The notes under the pieces are model-generated. The model worked only from the letters and a program-made list of their open reading frames with translations, was not told the DNA's origin and searched no databases. This document shows positions 46,640-58,475 of a DNA stretch of 64,000 nt, piece by piece. This DNA is from Lineus longissimus (taxonomy: Eukaryota; Nemertea; Pilidiophora; Heteronemertea; Lineidae). Where the stretch lies: positions 12,280,599 through 12,344,598 of the forward strand of contig NC_088309.1 in assembly GCF_910592395.1 (NCBI RefSeq). Direction: 5' to 3'. The position numbers were made by a program, and so were the translations under genes. Numbering within the stretch: the first letter of the stretch is position 1; each line of letters starts with the position of its first letter.

Positions 46640-47640
46640 ATGGTGCGACTTTTTGAGATATCATGTGCTACAAGTTCTCATGATGCATCAGATAGTACAC
46701 ATTCTTTGAGATATTATGTGCTACAAGTTCTCATGATGCATCAGATAGTACACATTCTTTGAGATATTATGTGATACAAGTTCTCTTGATGCATGAGATA
46801 GTACACATTCTTTGAGATATTATGTGATACAAGTTCTCATGATGCATCAGATAGTACACATTCTTTGAGATATTATGTGATACAAGTTCTCATGATGCAT
46901 CAGATAGTACACATTCTTTGAGATATTATGTGATACAAGTTCTTTTGATGCATGAGATTGTACACATTCTTTGAGATATCATGTGATACAAGTTCTCATG
47001 ATGCATCAGATTGTACACATTCTTTGAGATATCATCTGATACAAGCTCTCATGATGCATCAGATAGTACACATTCTTTGAGATATCATGTGTTACAAGTT
47101 CTCATGATGCATGAGATAGTACACATTCTTTGAGATATTATGTGATACAAGTTCTCTTGATGCATTAGATAGTACACATTCTTTCAGGTATTATCTGATA
47201 CAAGTACTCCTGATGCATCAGATGGTACACATTCTTTGAGATATCATGTGATACAAGTTCTCGTGATGCATCAGATAGTACACATTCTTTGAGATATCAT
47301 GTGTTACAAGTTCTCATGATGCATGAGATAGTACACATTCTTTGAGATATTATGTGATACAAGTTCTCTTGATGCATTAGATAGTACACATTCTTTCAGG
47401 TATTATCTGATACAAGTACTCCTGATGCATCAGATGGTACACATTCTTTGAGATATCATGTGATACAAGTTCTCGTGATGCATCAGATGGTACACATTCT
47501 TTGAGATATCATGTGATACAAGTTCTCGTGATGCATCAGATGGTACACATTCTTTGAGATATTATGTGATACAACTACTCCTGATGCATCAGATGGTACA
47601 CTAACTCTGAGATATCATGTGGTGCAAATGGTCCTAGCAT
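46640..47640 (+). repeat. 53-bp satellite array, about 19 copies, with a 4-unit higher-order repeat
   Basis: Unit: TGATGCATCAGATAGTACAC, ATTCTTTGAGATATTATGTG, ATACAAGTTCTCA. TGATGCATCA is a perfect palindrome. The step is 53 bp (GATGCAT at 46682, 46735, 46788, 46841 and on). A group of four units with shared variants (CTCATGATGCATGAG, GCATTAGATAG, TTTCAGGTATTATC, TACTCCTG) begins at 47101 and again at 47313, exactly 212 bp later. First and last units are diverged. Confidence 0.95.
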
Positions 47641-48050
47641 ATATCACATCATACACATTATTTTAGTCTGGGATCATCATGACCACACACACAACAATTC
47701 TTCTGTGTGCATTTTTTCGATGTTAACAATAACCTAACCTGCAAAAATCAGGGCAATCAGTTCCCAAATTGAGCTTTTTAAGGACACACCATTATTGCCA
47801 AAATATAGTCAGAGTATAGGGAAACCTCTTGGCTGTTGCATAAAATACCCTCAATCGTACGTTTGAAGAGTGATTTAGATATCTCTGCATTGCGTGTTAT
47901 GAAAGATATTTTCCACAATTACATTATCCTTGGAGAATTTTGACCAAGTAGTGATAATTCAATCTAGATTAAAAACTCAGCTAAATCTGTATATGAAACT
48001 CTCCAGTATCCTAGCCAGCTACCTATGCGTTTTAATTGTTACCCAGCCAG
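47641..48050. other. Non-coding, no feature seen
   Basis: Unique-looking AT-rich sequence. Confidence 0.5.
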
Positions 48051-48052
48051 AG

Positions 48053-48129
48053 TAGTGATTCTGCTGGAAATTGAACTCTGGGCCTCTCAATCATGAGGCA
48101 ACTTCTCTAATTCCCTACCACCAAGCCCC
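48053..48129 (-). mobile_element. tRNA-derived SINE relic
   Basis: On the minus strand: A-box-like TGGTGGTAGGGAATTAGAG, then GTTGCCTCATGATTGAGAGG (anticodon-arm-like), then a B-box-like GAGTTCAATTTCCAGC. The order and ~75-bp length fit a tRNA-like head. The 632-bp duplication beginning at 48088 starts inside it, so only its A-box half was duplicated. Confidence 0.5.
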
Positions 48130-49350
48130 ATGAAAAACTGAAATCTTACCGTCTATTTCAAAACTGTTTTTATCAAAGTAGATTGTGTTGCCTGATCCTT
48201 ACCAGAGGAATAGGCAGCGCAAATGGTGATCACAAGTGATTGTACTTTATCCCTTTTGCTGTTGTGTCTAATTTAATTTAAACCAATTTGCTTTAAGTTG
48301 ATTGAGGCAAAGCTATTGGCTTTAGATCTAAGCCTCGCTCTGTTGGATTGAAGTGGAAACGTGCCATCTGATAGTTCTATATTTTGAGGAGGATGAGCAG
48401 TGGATGTTAAAGCACTGTAAAGCATTTTAATGGCGGCCATGATATTCAGCAAATATTATTGTTTTATTATTGTGTGACCATTTTCCTTTCATGAACTAGA
48501 CACCACAGTCGCTACCATGTGGTATTTCAGAACCTGCTACAATGTGTTACTTCAGAACCATTTAAAAAAACGGGTATTGATGATGCAGGGTGGCGAGAAT
48601 AATAATGTTCCTATCATTAGTGTATCTTCCATACCTTTGCCATTCTATTACAAAGAAATACAAGGGTGGTTATGATGATTATGATTTTGAAATAATGGGA
48701 TGACCATTATACCAGGCAACAATCATGAGGCAACTTCTCTAATTCCCTACCACCAAGCCCCATGAAAAACTGAAATCTTACCGTCTATTTCAAAACTGTT
48801 TTTATCAAAGTAGATTGTGTTGCCTGATCCTTACCAGAGGAATAGGCAGCGCAAATGGTGATCACAAGTGATTGTACTTTATCCCTTTTGCTGTTGTGTC
48901 TAATTTAATTTAAACCAATTTGCTTTAAGTTGATTGAGGCAAAGCTATTGGCTTTAGATCTAAGCCTCGCTCTGTTGGATTGAAGTGGAAACGTGCCATC
49001 TGATAGTTCTATATTTTGAGGAGGATGAGCAGTGGATGTTAAAGCACTGTAAAGCATTTTAATGGCGGCCATGATATTCAGCAAATATTATTGTTTTATT
49101 ATTGTGTGACCATTTTCCTTTCATGAACTAGACACCACAGTCGCTACCATGTGGTATTTCAGAACCTGCTACAATGTGTTACTTCAGAACCATTTAAAAA
49201 AACGGGTATTGATGATGCAGGGTGGCGAGAATAATAATGTTCCTATCATTAGTGTATCTTCCATACCTTTGCCATTCTATTACAAAGAAATACAAGGGTG
49301 GTTATGATGATTATGATTTTGAAATAATGGGATGACCATTATACCAGGCA
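48088..49350 (+). repeat. 631-bp tandem duplication, apparently identical copies
   Basis: 48088-48718 (starting CAATCATGAGGC, ending ATTATACCAGGCA) recurs at 48720-49350 with a 632-bp offset, one extra A at the junction. I see no mismatch between copies by eye, including in the non-coding AT-rich centre. Neither copy contains a gene. The extreme identity means either a very recent duplication or an assembly artefact. Confidence 0.95.
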
Positions 49351-50290
49351 CCACATCAGAAGACGATTCTGGGAAGAATACAGTCTGCTCAGGTAACGTC
49401 ATCACAGAACCTTCAACACTGACCCATGTTGCATCCTTAGTCTTTGGCACAACAATGCCATTAGTTAGGTGGGGTAATGTCAATGGTGATGTTATCCACA
49501 TAATATCGGGTCAAGACACGTATCAACATTTGAAATGATATGTCCAATTTACATCTGTCTAGGTTGAAGCTAATGTTCCATCCCAAATGGTTTTTATCCA
49601 CTTTCACACTCATCATAGCATTCCTCCAGTTCCACTTTTTTATCACCCAATAGTTAATTTCTGCTAAACATTCTCTCTACTGAAAGGGTGAATGTGCAGG
49701 TATAGCAATCAGATATGCAGATGCCACCACATAGGCAAGCCTGATTGTTCATTTCCGGCCTTAACGAGGAAATCAACGGTGAAAAATTGGCTGTATCATC
49801 GTGGAGATATTGAAAACAGCAATTTGGTGTCTTAACCGCAACGCAAATCACGTTGATGATTCGCCATTGTTGTGGAGTGTATGGTGATTGCTTTCCATGT
49901 TACCAGTTTCCTAGGGTAAATAGTGCCCGAGATTGGTGCATTGTTGTTAGATCCAGTGTGGAGGGGGTCTCTAAAGATGATGTAAACGAGGGCCCAACCC
50001 TCAAACAAACAATATCGCGAGACATGTTCAAGCAGCTATACCATGATTTATATTTTGTTTCTAATAATAGTCAACTTTATTTCCTCTGTGTAGAGGAGGT
50101 TTTTACCTTGGGTTGATTGTTCATTTCAAAGATTAAAAATTTACTACATGTTCTAAAGAATAATACAAAACTTATTATCTTGTGGGGAATCTATAAAAGT
50201 GTCTGTCATAACCAATGGGTTGTCAGTTACTAATTTATTCTTTTTGTCAGGCACAAACTGAACTTGGTTCAATTTTAAGACTAGTTTTGA
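49351..50290. other. Non-coding, no feature seen
   Basis: Frames of 61-87 codons on both strands without recognisable domains. CGTAACG-type CpG words are slightly raised at 49800-50030. Confidence 0.45.
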
Positions 50291-50786
50291 GACCGGTTCA
50301 TAAGAAAGCAGGAACTGACCGAAACGAACCAAAACCGGGATAGGAGTTAAAATTTTCCGAAACGGAGCTTCTAGTGGTTTTAAATGGCATCTATACGCAA
50401 GATAGGGCCCCTGAATTATAAATTATGTTCATATAATGAAGATCAGACTTCTTTTCCATCGTGATATTGATGATATTGCCTGATTTGGTCGGGGCCGATT
50501 CCAGTAGCAGACAGCGCTTATACTGCACAAGAACTGATGACATCACTTCAGCTCTGCGTGAAAGTAAATTTAGTCCTCATTAAATATTTAGGGGCTATCA
50601 TGGAAAAGAAGTCTAATCTTCATTATATGAACATAATTTATAATTCAGGGGCCCTATCTTCCATATAGATGCCATTTAAAACCACGAGAAGCTCCGTTTC
50701 GGCAAATTTTAACTCTGTTCCGGCCCGATCTGGCCCGTTTTGGTCCGTTTCGGTCTGTTCCTGCTTTCTTACGCACCCTTTGAGAC
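50291..50786. mobile_element. Foldback element with ~170-180-bp inverted arms
   Basis: Left arm 50291-50459 pairs with right arm 50600-50786. Shared blocks on matching strands are TAAGAAAGCAGGAAC, GACCGAAACG, GAGTTAAAATTT, CCGAAACGGAGCTTCT, TTTTAAATGGCATCTATA, GATAGGGCCCCTGAATTATA and ATATAATGAAGAT. The right arm has about 11 extra bases in its Cgg-rich part. The ~140-bp centre is unrelated between arms. No transposase; no clear target duplication. Arms are very similar, so it is fairly young. Confidence 0.85.
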
Positions 50787-53700
50787 TAAGACTGTGGGGA
50801 TGGTGGTAGTTTTACCCTTCTTGATACTGGCAAAGATAGCCAAGAACAAAATTTGAATTGAATGTTGTTGTGATGAATAGAATTGATGTACTTGTATCTG
50901 TTTTAGAATAAATGTTGTGACATCATTTTTGTCTCCATCTCATTGAGAACATCTGGCACAGAATGAATTCTGTCACATTAAAAAGTGGCCTTGAGAAGTC
51001 AAATTTCAGATCAAATGGCAAATTTGTTGTTCAATATGTTTTTTGCAGAAAAACATATTGACACAAGGCTTCCAAACTCAGTTCCTTTTTTCTGAATGTT
51101 CAATATTTGAACCTGAAATGTATCATTTAGCCCCAAGCATTCAGTTGGTAGAAGTGGAGAGGGGTTATAATAACCCATAATTTTGCTCAGCACTACGAGA
51201 GTGCCAAGTAACCTTGTGCTCAAATCTCGAGGAAGACAGTGACAATGTTGACTTCCTTGTTAAATCTGCTCAGTCATCAGTTTTAAGAGGCTGTTATTTG
51301 AACAAGTCAGATTTTAGCCCTCGGCACTGTGCTATCATATCCTTTCTTGCAACCTTGAAACTTTCCTTGAAAAATGGAACTGCATCCATGGTATCATGTT
51401 ATACTGGATTATTTTGTGTTATATATATGACTTGCTCATGGTAATCATAAGAACTATTTTTCCTTATCAGTTATCTAAATCACTGGGTACCTAGGGTATC
51501 TGAAAGCTGTATCACTTCAAAAGCTAACACAAAAAAGCCAAACAATTTGGGCGTTATTATTCAGTACTTTACCTAGAGGGCCTACTAAAATTTCTCAGTC
51601 ATGATTGGTGCCAATTATAAATTGCAGTAATAGAACTACAACTGGGAGCAAATGCACAAACACTAATGTTTGTTATTAATAAATCAGTCATTTCTATGAT
51701 TTGTCATTTTACTGTGGAGAAGTGAAGGGTGACTATTGTAGGAATGAAGAAAGAAACAGGAAATGGCATATTCCGACCACGTCATTATTGCCCGCAGATA
51801 TTTGTAATGAGCAGTGACATTTTCGATTCGATATCGTTTCATATTCATTCAATCTGTGCACAAAGTAAGCACATGTATTGCACAAGATTGAAATTGCTGT
51901 TATATCTAGGCTCTAGACTTTAACCCCTTCTGACATGTCAGATGCATTCATGACTTCAGTTGAACGAAGAGAGACCCTTTGCTAAATCTGGCCCAACAAC
52001 GTTGCAGCAGAGCTTGTTGAAAAATATGACATTACGTTGTTTCTTGTAATGATTATAGGTCTTATTATTCTGGGCCTTGATGACAGCCTTCTGAGCATTC
52101 GATTCGATTTAGTACCATAAGTGAGGTGGTATGCCTCAAATGGGCCCACATAGGTGTTTTTAAACAACCAGTGACTTAATGCTTTCCTCTGAACATTTTG
52201 CTGGTCAGAATTGTCCTTCTTCGTTGTGGTATAGTTATAATCATAGATCGTGGTGTGTTTCCTCTGTGATTCATTTTATGTGTAGGTACGGTGATGATAA
52301 ATCCATAACAGTTTCAGTCGAGAGAGATGACTATTTTTGCTGAGACAAAACTCATTCAAACCCTTTTGAGGATCTATCCCACCCATTGGTATGTCTTCAA
52401 TTCTTCACATTAAAGGAAATCTATCACAAAATAAGAACTTTAAAAAATGGCCCAGTCAAAATCCTTTGGCCTGATTAGCTTTCGATCAATCTGATGCTTA
52501 TTGTGGTGCCTTTATAATTCACCATCAGGTGAGCTGGGATTTAGGACATCTGATATAACATTTCCATGCTTCGATCAATGTCAATCTCTAAACTAATGGT
52601 TTTCACTGCAATTAGGAGTGAGTTTGTATTCTTGATTGGATCCCTTTAAATGATGATATATTTCTTCATAAAATGTGGTGATGTTGGCTTTGCTGGAACT
52701 AACAGCAGATGAACTTTAACATTTCAGACGCCTAAAGGTATTTTCTTATTAAGCGTGTTATATCAATTTAATTAAATATGAAAAGCCTTCTCGGGTAATA
52801 ATCTAATAGAACCATTAAATACTAGCCACAGTAATGGAGTCTATTTCATATTATATTAAACACTAATGACATGGACGGCCAAAATATTTTAATCGAGGTT
52901 GTCCCAGATTCAAACTTGTATGGTAAATGAGTGTCTGCGTGAGCAAAAAATGGTCCTTTTCATGTATATATATCTGATAGCTGATTATTCATATTTTACC
53001 TGGTAATGTCATTAGCTCATGGATAATAACTGGGATCCTTGGTTGACCGTTTTCTTACAATGTTAAAATTTACTCTGTGACCCCCTCCCTACCCTAATGT
53101 GAACAGCAAAAACATTGGAATTGCACTATTAAATTACCCTTGATAAATGATGGCCCTGTTTTATTTTTGCTCCCCCCAAGACCAAACAGCTAGTTACACC
53201 CCTGCTTTCCCCCCTCTCCCCATTCTGAGCATTGTCAGCATTGTGATGTACATTGAAATGTATTGACAGTCCTTTAAAAATGAGGAAAACTGAAAGTCTT
53301 GTAAAAGTTGGAATTCCCGTCAAGCTTTGGAATAGATTATCCAGGGTGGTCCTGATTTGTATTGCTTTGACTCGAATTTTCGGCTGGTAAGCAATAAATT
53401 ATGATACTATATTGAGTAGACAGAGGGCTTTCTGTCCCTTATGTTTTAAATCAAATGAAAATAAACAGCTGAATACAGCTTTAGAAACTTGGCGACAGTT
53501 AAAGCCTTGTTGACTTTCTTTACGAAAGTCCATGAAAGATATCATGAATATTCACGAGAACTATTTATATGGCAATTTTAAGATGTCATGTATATCAGCA
53601 ACACAGCTCTCGTTATTTAATTATTTTTAAAAGAGATGAAATCTGATTTGGGTAAACTCCGGGATGTCTTGTTATCAAGTTTCTTTTTATTAGTGTCATA

Positions 53701-54097
53701 TTTATCCACTATAGTTATGGATCCCGTTGGTAATGAAACATGAATTTAATGTGATTGATAATGTGACACTGTATGTACTTTTGGGAAATCGTTATGATTG
53801 GATTATTCCTGATTAAAAGATGATGCATTAGAAATCTTTTAATGGAAAAGGCGATTTCATTTTCTTGCTCTGGTTTTTAATCAGAGAGTCTGAGCACTTT
53901 TGTTCAAGACTTCTTGGAGTTAGCTTATCTGTTTGTTAGTTTTTTGCATGATGATTGACTTTCAGGTTCCGATCTGATTGTCTTCCATTTGAGTGTTTGT
54001 GTGAGGACCCTGCAATGGTGTGGATTTTAGACATAATGGTTGCTAATTATTCACTAGTTAGCATTTTACAGAACACCTATAATCAGTGTTCAAAGAG
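50787..54097. other. Non-coding, no feature seen
   Basis: Long unique-looking AT-rich stretch with only chance frames (up to 76 codons). No repeats, RNAs or convincing exons noticed. Confidence 0.45.
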
Positions 54098-54208
54098 GTA
54101 TTGGTTGTCTCAACAAACACAAGACATAAAATGTAGCTCAAAATTGAGGTGATAGCCAATGTTTTGGGTGAAATAACACCAAAGAAGTGTTCGCTGAGAC
54201 AACCAATA
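54098..54208. mobile_element. 111-bp miniature element with TA-ended inverted repeats
   Basis: Left end GTATTGGTTGTCTCAACAAACAC (two parts) and right end, on the minus strand, ATATTGGTTGTCTCAGCGAACAC match over ~22 bp with two mismatches; both ends abut TA. That fits a Tc1/mariner-type TA target. The interior (~65 bp) has no coding capacity. Confidence 0.7.
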
Positions 54209-54589
54209 TTGACAGTGAGGCATCAATTCCTCTCCTGGAACACCTCAAAATAAACAACAAAATTAGATTTTGACTGCTTTCATATTTTTCTTAACTGGGG
54301 CCTTGATGTACCGGATGTACTGGGAGAGACGGAAAACTGTCAGAGAGCTTGTTGCCAATTCCCAGGGTGATTAAAATGCAGTGCTCAGATACATTCTAAA
54401 AAAAGGTCTGTGAGAATGAACTGAATTCACAAATGTGAAAAACATTTGTGACATTGTTGTCTCATAACATAGTTGGGGTAGTGATCATAAAAATATAGTT
54501 CTGAGGCGTCAACATCTTAAGAACCTACTGTACTTCTGGTCGACCATTACAACGATTTCTTACTAAAGCAGTAAGTCTTGTATAATACT

Positions 54590-54715
54590 TCAATACCCCA
54601 GTGATTGCCAACCAATCAGATACATCTCATACCACCTTTCTCTTAAGTGTTTAGCTTCTCACAAAAGTTCCACTCTCCTTTTCTTTCATTGATTTTTTGA
54701 AAGAAGTAAATGGCA
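54590..54715 (+). repeat. Family E dispersed repeat, partial copy
   Basis: GATTGCCAACCAATCAGATAC, then TCTCCTTTTCTTTCATTGATTT, parallels ATTACCAGCCAATCATATGAG then CTCTTTCCTTCATTGATTT at 16535-16590. Similarity is partial and by eye. Confidence 0.4.
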
Positions 54716-55367
54716 TCGGAACTTGGTCTGTTCAGGACGTGCTCTCCATCTCTTTGCCTAAGAACTCTGCACCAGTAATTGCAGGTGCATCTATTGGTTC
54801 GTTAGGGCACTTCTTCTGTTATCTTTCATTCTCCATTTCAGCTTTCCGTCCCAATGGCTCTCGATGACCATGATTACTACGATGACCGCTGATGATGAGA
54901 CGGTGGAGAGATTTGTCGTGATTGTAGTCGAAGAAATGATCTGCACACTCGATACTTACCGGTATTGAGAGAATATGAAATTTGCCGTGCTCTGTGTTTG
55001 GTCATGATTAGGAGCCTAATGAGAACAATCATATGCCATCATGATCTGGAGCGGGGATCATTGAGTGACAAGGACCTAATCCGGTGTGGACAATACATGG
55101 TGAATCAGACACTTACCCATTGTGACAACTGGAAGAGATATGGATATATAATCTGATCAGAAGATACTCGATCAAGATCCACCATGTCCTCTCCAGCTCT
55201 CACGCTCTTCTTCCCATTGTGTTTTTGGGTTTACTTTCTAGCTCTGTCTGAGGGTCATATATTTATCTTCCTATCAATTGCTGGAAAAATCCTGTGAGTT
55301 ATTTCTCATCAACTTGTGTTAGTGGATGCCATTTATGTATTTAGTTTGAACATAAATGTGTTAGTTG
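54716..55367. other. Low-repeat block; possible regulatory or cryptic exon signal
   Basis: 54780-55180 is CG-richer and free of runs. TCTTTCATTCTCCATTTCAG at 54821-54840 is a good 3' splice-site-like sequence; the following frame reads MALDDHDYYDDR then stop. TCGATACTTACCGGTA at 54949 and ACACTTACCCATTG at 55109 would be donor sites on the minus strand. None of this adds up to a gene. Confidence 0.25.
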
Positions 55368-55645
55368 ATACCAGAGGCAGATCCTGAAATTTAGGAAGGG
55401 GGTGCAGCCCAACCCAAAGAGAACTGAAAGTGTGATCTTGGAATGAGGGAGGTCTGGGATCCTCCCTCAAAAGAAAATTTGGACATTTTATTGTCAGATA
55501 TGTATATTCCTGCATGCCCTCTGCACTAAGACTTGAAGTAGCTTTTTACTTCTTAGGGAGGGAGCCTTGAGAAAAGAATTTGCTTTGGGGGAGGGGAGGG
55601 GGATGCGCCTTATGCATCACCATCACTGGATACCTAGTAGTTACT
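55368..55645. mobile_element. GGATCC-ended dispersed repeat (family F), longer copy
   Basis: Starts AGAGGCAGATCCTGAAATTT followed by a G-rich AGGAAGGGGGTGCAGCCC and ends GGGATGCGCC ... CACTGGATACC, with a TTTGGGGGAGGGGAGGGGG run. The ends are loosely complementary (GGCAGATCC / GGATAC). It shares this layout with 26767-26920. Confidence 0.45.
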
Positions 55646-57690
55646 GCTGACCAATAATGCCTAAATGTTTGATTGAGGCTAGTGAAGTTACTCGGTTGTT
55701 TCAGTACCAAATACTGCTGCTGCAGAAATTTGTCACTCAGTTATGTGCTTGAATTCATTAATATCATTTAAGCAATTCAAACAACTTGGGGTACAAACGT
55801 GACAAAATGTGTTTATTCAGTGATGCTGCAAATTATGGGACATACAGAGTTGCTAATAACTGTTTCACTTGTAGTTACTTTCTCCTTTGTGCAATCGTCA
55901 TGTGTCTTTCACTAAAGTTTGTCATCACCATTCATGTTTACTTCCTGATCAACATCAGTCTTTAATTCTCTTAATTCAACATGGAGTGAATTTTCTTGCA
56001 CCCTGCAGTTCTGACTCCACCCTAGATTGACCCAATAAAAACAGAGTTCATCTCACCGGAATCTGACCATAATATCCTTTGCATTTTATGGCAACAACTG
56101 TTTGATAGGTTCTGCTTATTTTAGTCAAGTTTCCTGAATTAAACAATTTGGCTTGCATGCATTTCACATTAAGTTAACACGATCCATTAGTGCGGCCAGG
56201 ACTCGTGCCGTGCATTCAGGTTCAGGTACGGACGGACGTGGCCCATTGTGTCACTAACGCACAAGTCTATTTCATTCATCCACCCATGGCAGAAATGTTA
56301 TGAATTTGTCGATGCAAGATGAATATGCTGCCTGTGATGTGTGAATGACTCAGGGGGAGACTTAACGGTGAATTACCATGTGCATGTTTCTTGATGTCAC
56401 AGACCGCAAGATGCTAACTTTGTGGTTAGCCAGTGGCTTTATGTATCCAGCATCATTTTGATGTCAGGCTTAAACAGTGGCTCCACATGCAAATTATTTC
56501 ATCCCCTTGCAACCTTGTTTTTTGAACTGTGAGGAAAAATATTTGGATGTTTATTTCATTTTATGATTTCCTTTATGTCTGTGATAAGCTGTAAGTGTTC
56601 CTTTATGTTTTTTTAAAGGGATGGATATATCCTGTTACAATGTTTACCAAGGTTGCCATGGAGCTAAATAGCCACAACAAGGAAGTCGCTTAGTGGTCTC
56701 TGCAAGAAGTTGTCTTTCATAAATCAAAACTTTATTGGAGGTTCTCCAAATGCATTCATGTGTTTATATTCTTAATTATGGAAATAGTAAAAACTAGCAG
56801 TGATAAATGCTTGCGAAATTCTACAATGATTGGATTTTCATTTTCACTTTTGACATTAATGAAGTGATATTTAATGAAAATTTAAAAGTTTTTCTATGTT
56901 CACTGGCATTATCTTATGTGCCCCATGGCCAATTGTGGCATGAGGTGTAAGCATGATCACCCCAGCTTAATCTGTGTCTCCACACTCTGTATCAAACACC
57001 AATAACAGTGGTGGATATGTCCACAATCCATGTCACATGTCACATGCCTATGTTTATGGGATAATCGGAAAATTGGAATATTTAAAACGGTGGTATCAAA
57101 ATGGAAGTGTTTCTATCTAGTAATTATGACTAAAGAGCATCCTCTGAACACAATTTAAAGGGAAATGAATGCACAGTATTTTGTAAAAACATGTCAAAAA
57201 TGTCAAAACAGATCAAAGAAATTGAAAACTGTTTTGAGCACATTTGAAGAAGTGAACTAGCTACCTGGTGCATTTCAAAAAATGTCATTAAGGCACATTG
57301 TTAAAGGCTCTTTTTACACTTTTCCTGTGCTGTGTTGGTTTTCACATGCAAATGAGGTTATTCCGCTGGTAATGGTTGTAACTTGAGTGAATTTTTATGG
57401 TGGGTGTACGTGGTCTCAGCTAATAGCGTGGATTCCTTCAAGAGGAGGTTGACTGAACACTGGGAGGAGATCCCTCAGTGTTTGAATAATGGGACATTAA
57501 TTTGTATATACATTACGGCAATGTAAATTGAGGACAATTTGAATAGCACAAGTTCAGATATTTTCTCAAGTTAAAGTGAAGGCACTACGTCTCCCATGCT
57601 AAGTCTCGTTTGAAGCTAAGGCACCCGCACGCAAACCCTAAATAGTCGCTACAATCATGACATGGTTACTAAGCAAAATGATGATGATGA
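55646..57690. other. Non-coding; CpG-containing patch near 56170-56380
   Basis: No gene recognised. 56170-56380 contains GTGCGGCCAGGACTCGTGCC, GGTACGGACGGACGTGGCC and an AP-1-type AATGACTCAGG; it may be regulatory. The rest is unique-looking AT-rich sequence. Confidence 0.35.
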
Positions 57691-57757
57691 TGATAAGGCT
57701 ACATGTCACCCGGGTTTTTTATTTGACCTACTTTTCAAGGTCAAAGAAGTCGGACTA
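57675..57757 (+). mobile_element. Family C fragment next to a short GAT run
   Basis: A GAT run (57677-57694) precedes ACATGTCACCCGGGTTTTTT and TTTGACCTACTTTTCAAGGTC, which closely match the unit junction of the full element near 30127-30172. Confidence 0.65.
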
Positions 57758-58116
57758 TAACTCTTTTCAACACTCTTTTTTTGTGTATATCGCCAAAAAC
57801 ACTGGATGCGGAAACAGAGCCAATGGTTTTGATTCGGGACACCCAGTAGACTTAGTCGTTTGTCATTGCCATCAAAGACTTTCTGTATCAAGAGACATAA
57901 AACCAAGAGAATCCAAAGGTAAAACAAAAAATTAGTTATGTACGAAGATGTATAAATATGCAGTCCTTATTTTGATGGTGTAATCTGTTGCAGTAAAAAT
58001 AGAGTTATCACACGGATTGTCGTCACCGTTTTGTTATTGTATTTTGTGTATTATCGCCGATATTTCATTCGAAATTTATATGATGAATATTAAGAGATAA
58101 TAATATCACGTAATTT
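57758..58116. other. Non-coding, no feature seen
   Basis: AT-rich unique-looking sequence. Confidence 0.5.
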
Positions 58117-58475
58117 TTTAAGGCGGATTGTTTTGTCAAGAACAGGATGGTTTTAGTGTTAGGTAATTTGGACACTAACCATGTAGGGAAGCAGGTGCAG
58201 AAACATATGTGGGACTCATGAAAGATTAATTTCTTTAAGTGTGAATCATGATTTTGAAGGTGGATTATTTTGTCAAGAACTGGGCCATTTTAGTTATAGG
58301 AGACGTGAACACAAACCCATCCCGGCAATATCAGGCCATTTCACTCGATACATACTTAGGCCCTTCGTAGGCCCTGTTTGCAAGAGGATGACACAAACAA
58401 TAAAGGGAAACAAGTGGCAGAAATCAAATACAGAAACCATGAAAGATTAATTTCTTTAAGAGTGCTTCACGATTT
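58117..58475 (+). pseudogene. Decayed LINE ORF2 5' region, duplicated, with degenerate 2A-like motif
   Basis: Two modules begin GCGGATTGTTTTGTCAAGAAC (about 58122) and GTGGATTATTTTGTCAAGAAC (58260), and both end in CATGAAAGATTAATTTCTTTAAG. The second reads in one frame AILVIGDVNTNPSRQ, which resembles the LLLxGDVExNPGP start of many CR1/L2-type LINE proteins; the first reads VLVLGNLDTN at the same place. After a frame change, FVGPVCKRMTQTIKGNKWQ resembles the Cys-containing finger that follows in such proteins. Stops and frameshifts interrupt everything, so it is a relic. Assignment rests on short motifs. Confidence 0.4.

Noticed and set aside
44010-47640. CRISPR-like arrays
   Set aside because: These are contiguous satellites without unique spacers, in a eukaryotic genome.
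57288-57630. miR-124-like words TAAGGCAC at about 57290 and 57608
   Set aside because: Eight-base matches without a hairpin; expected by chance.
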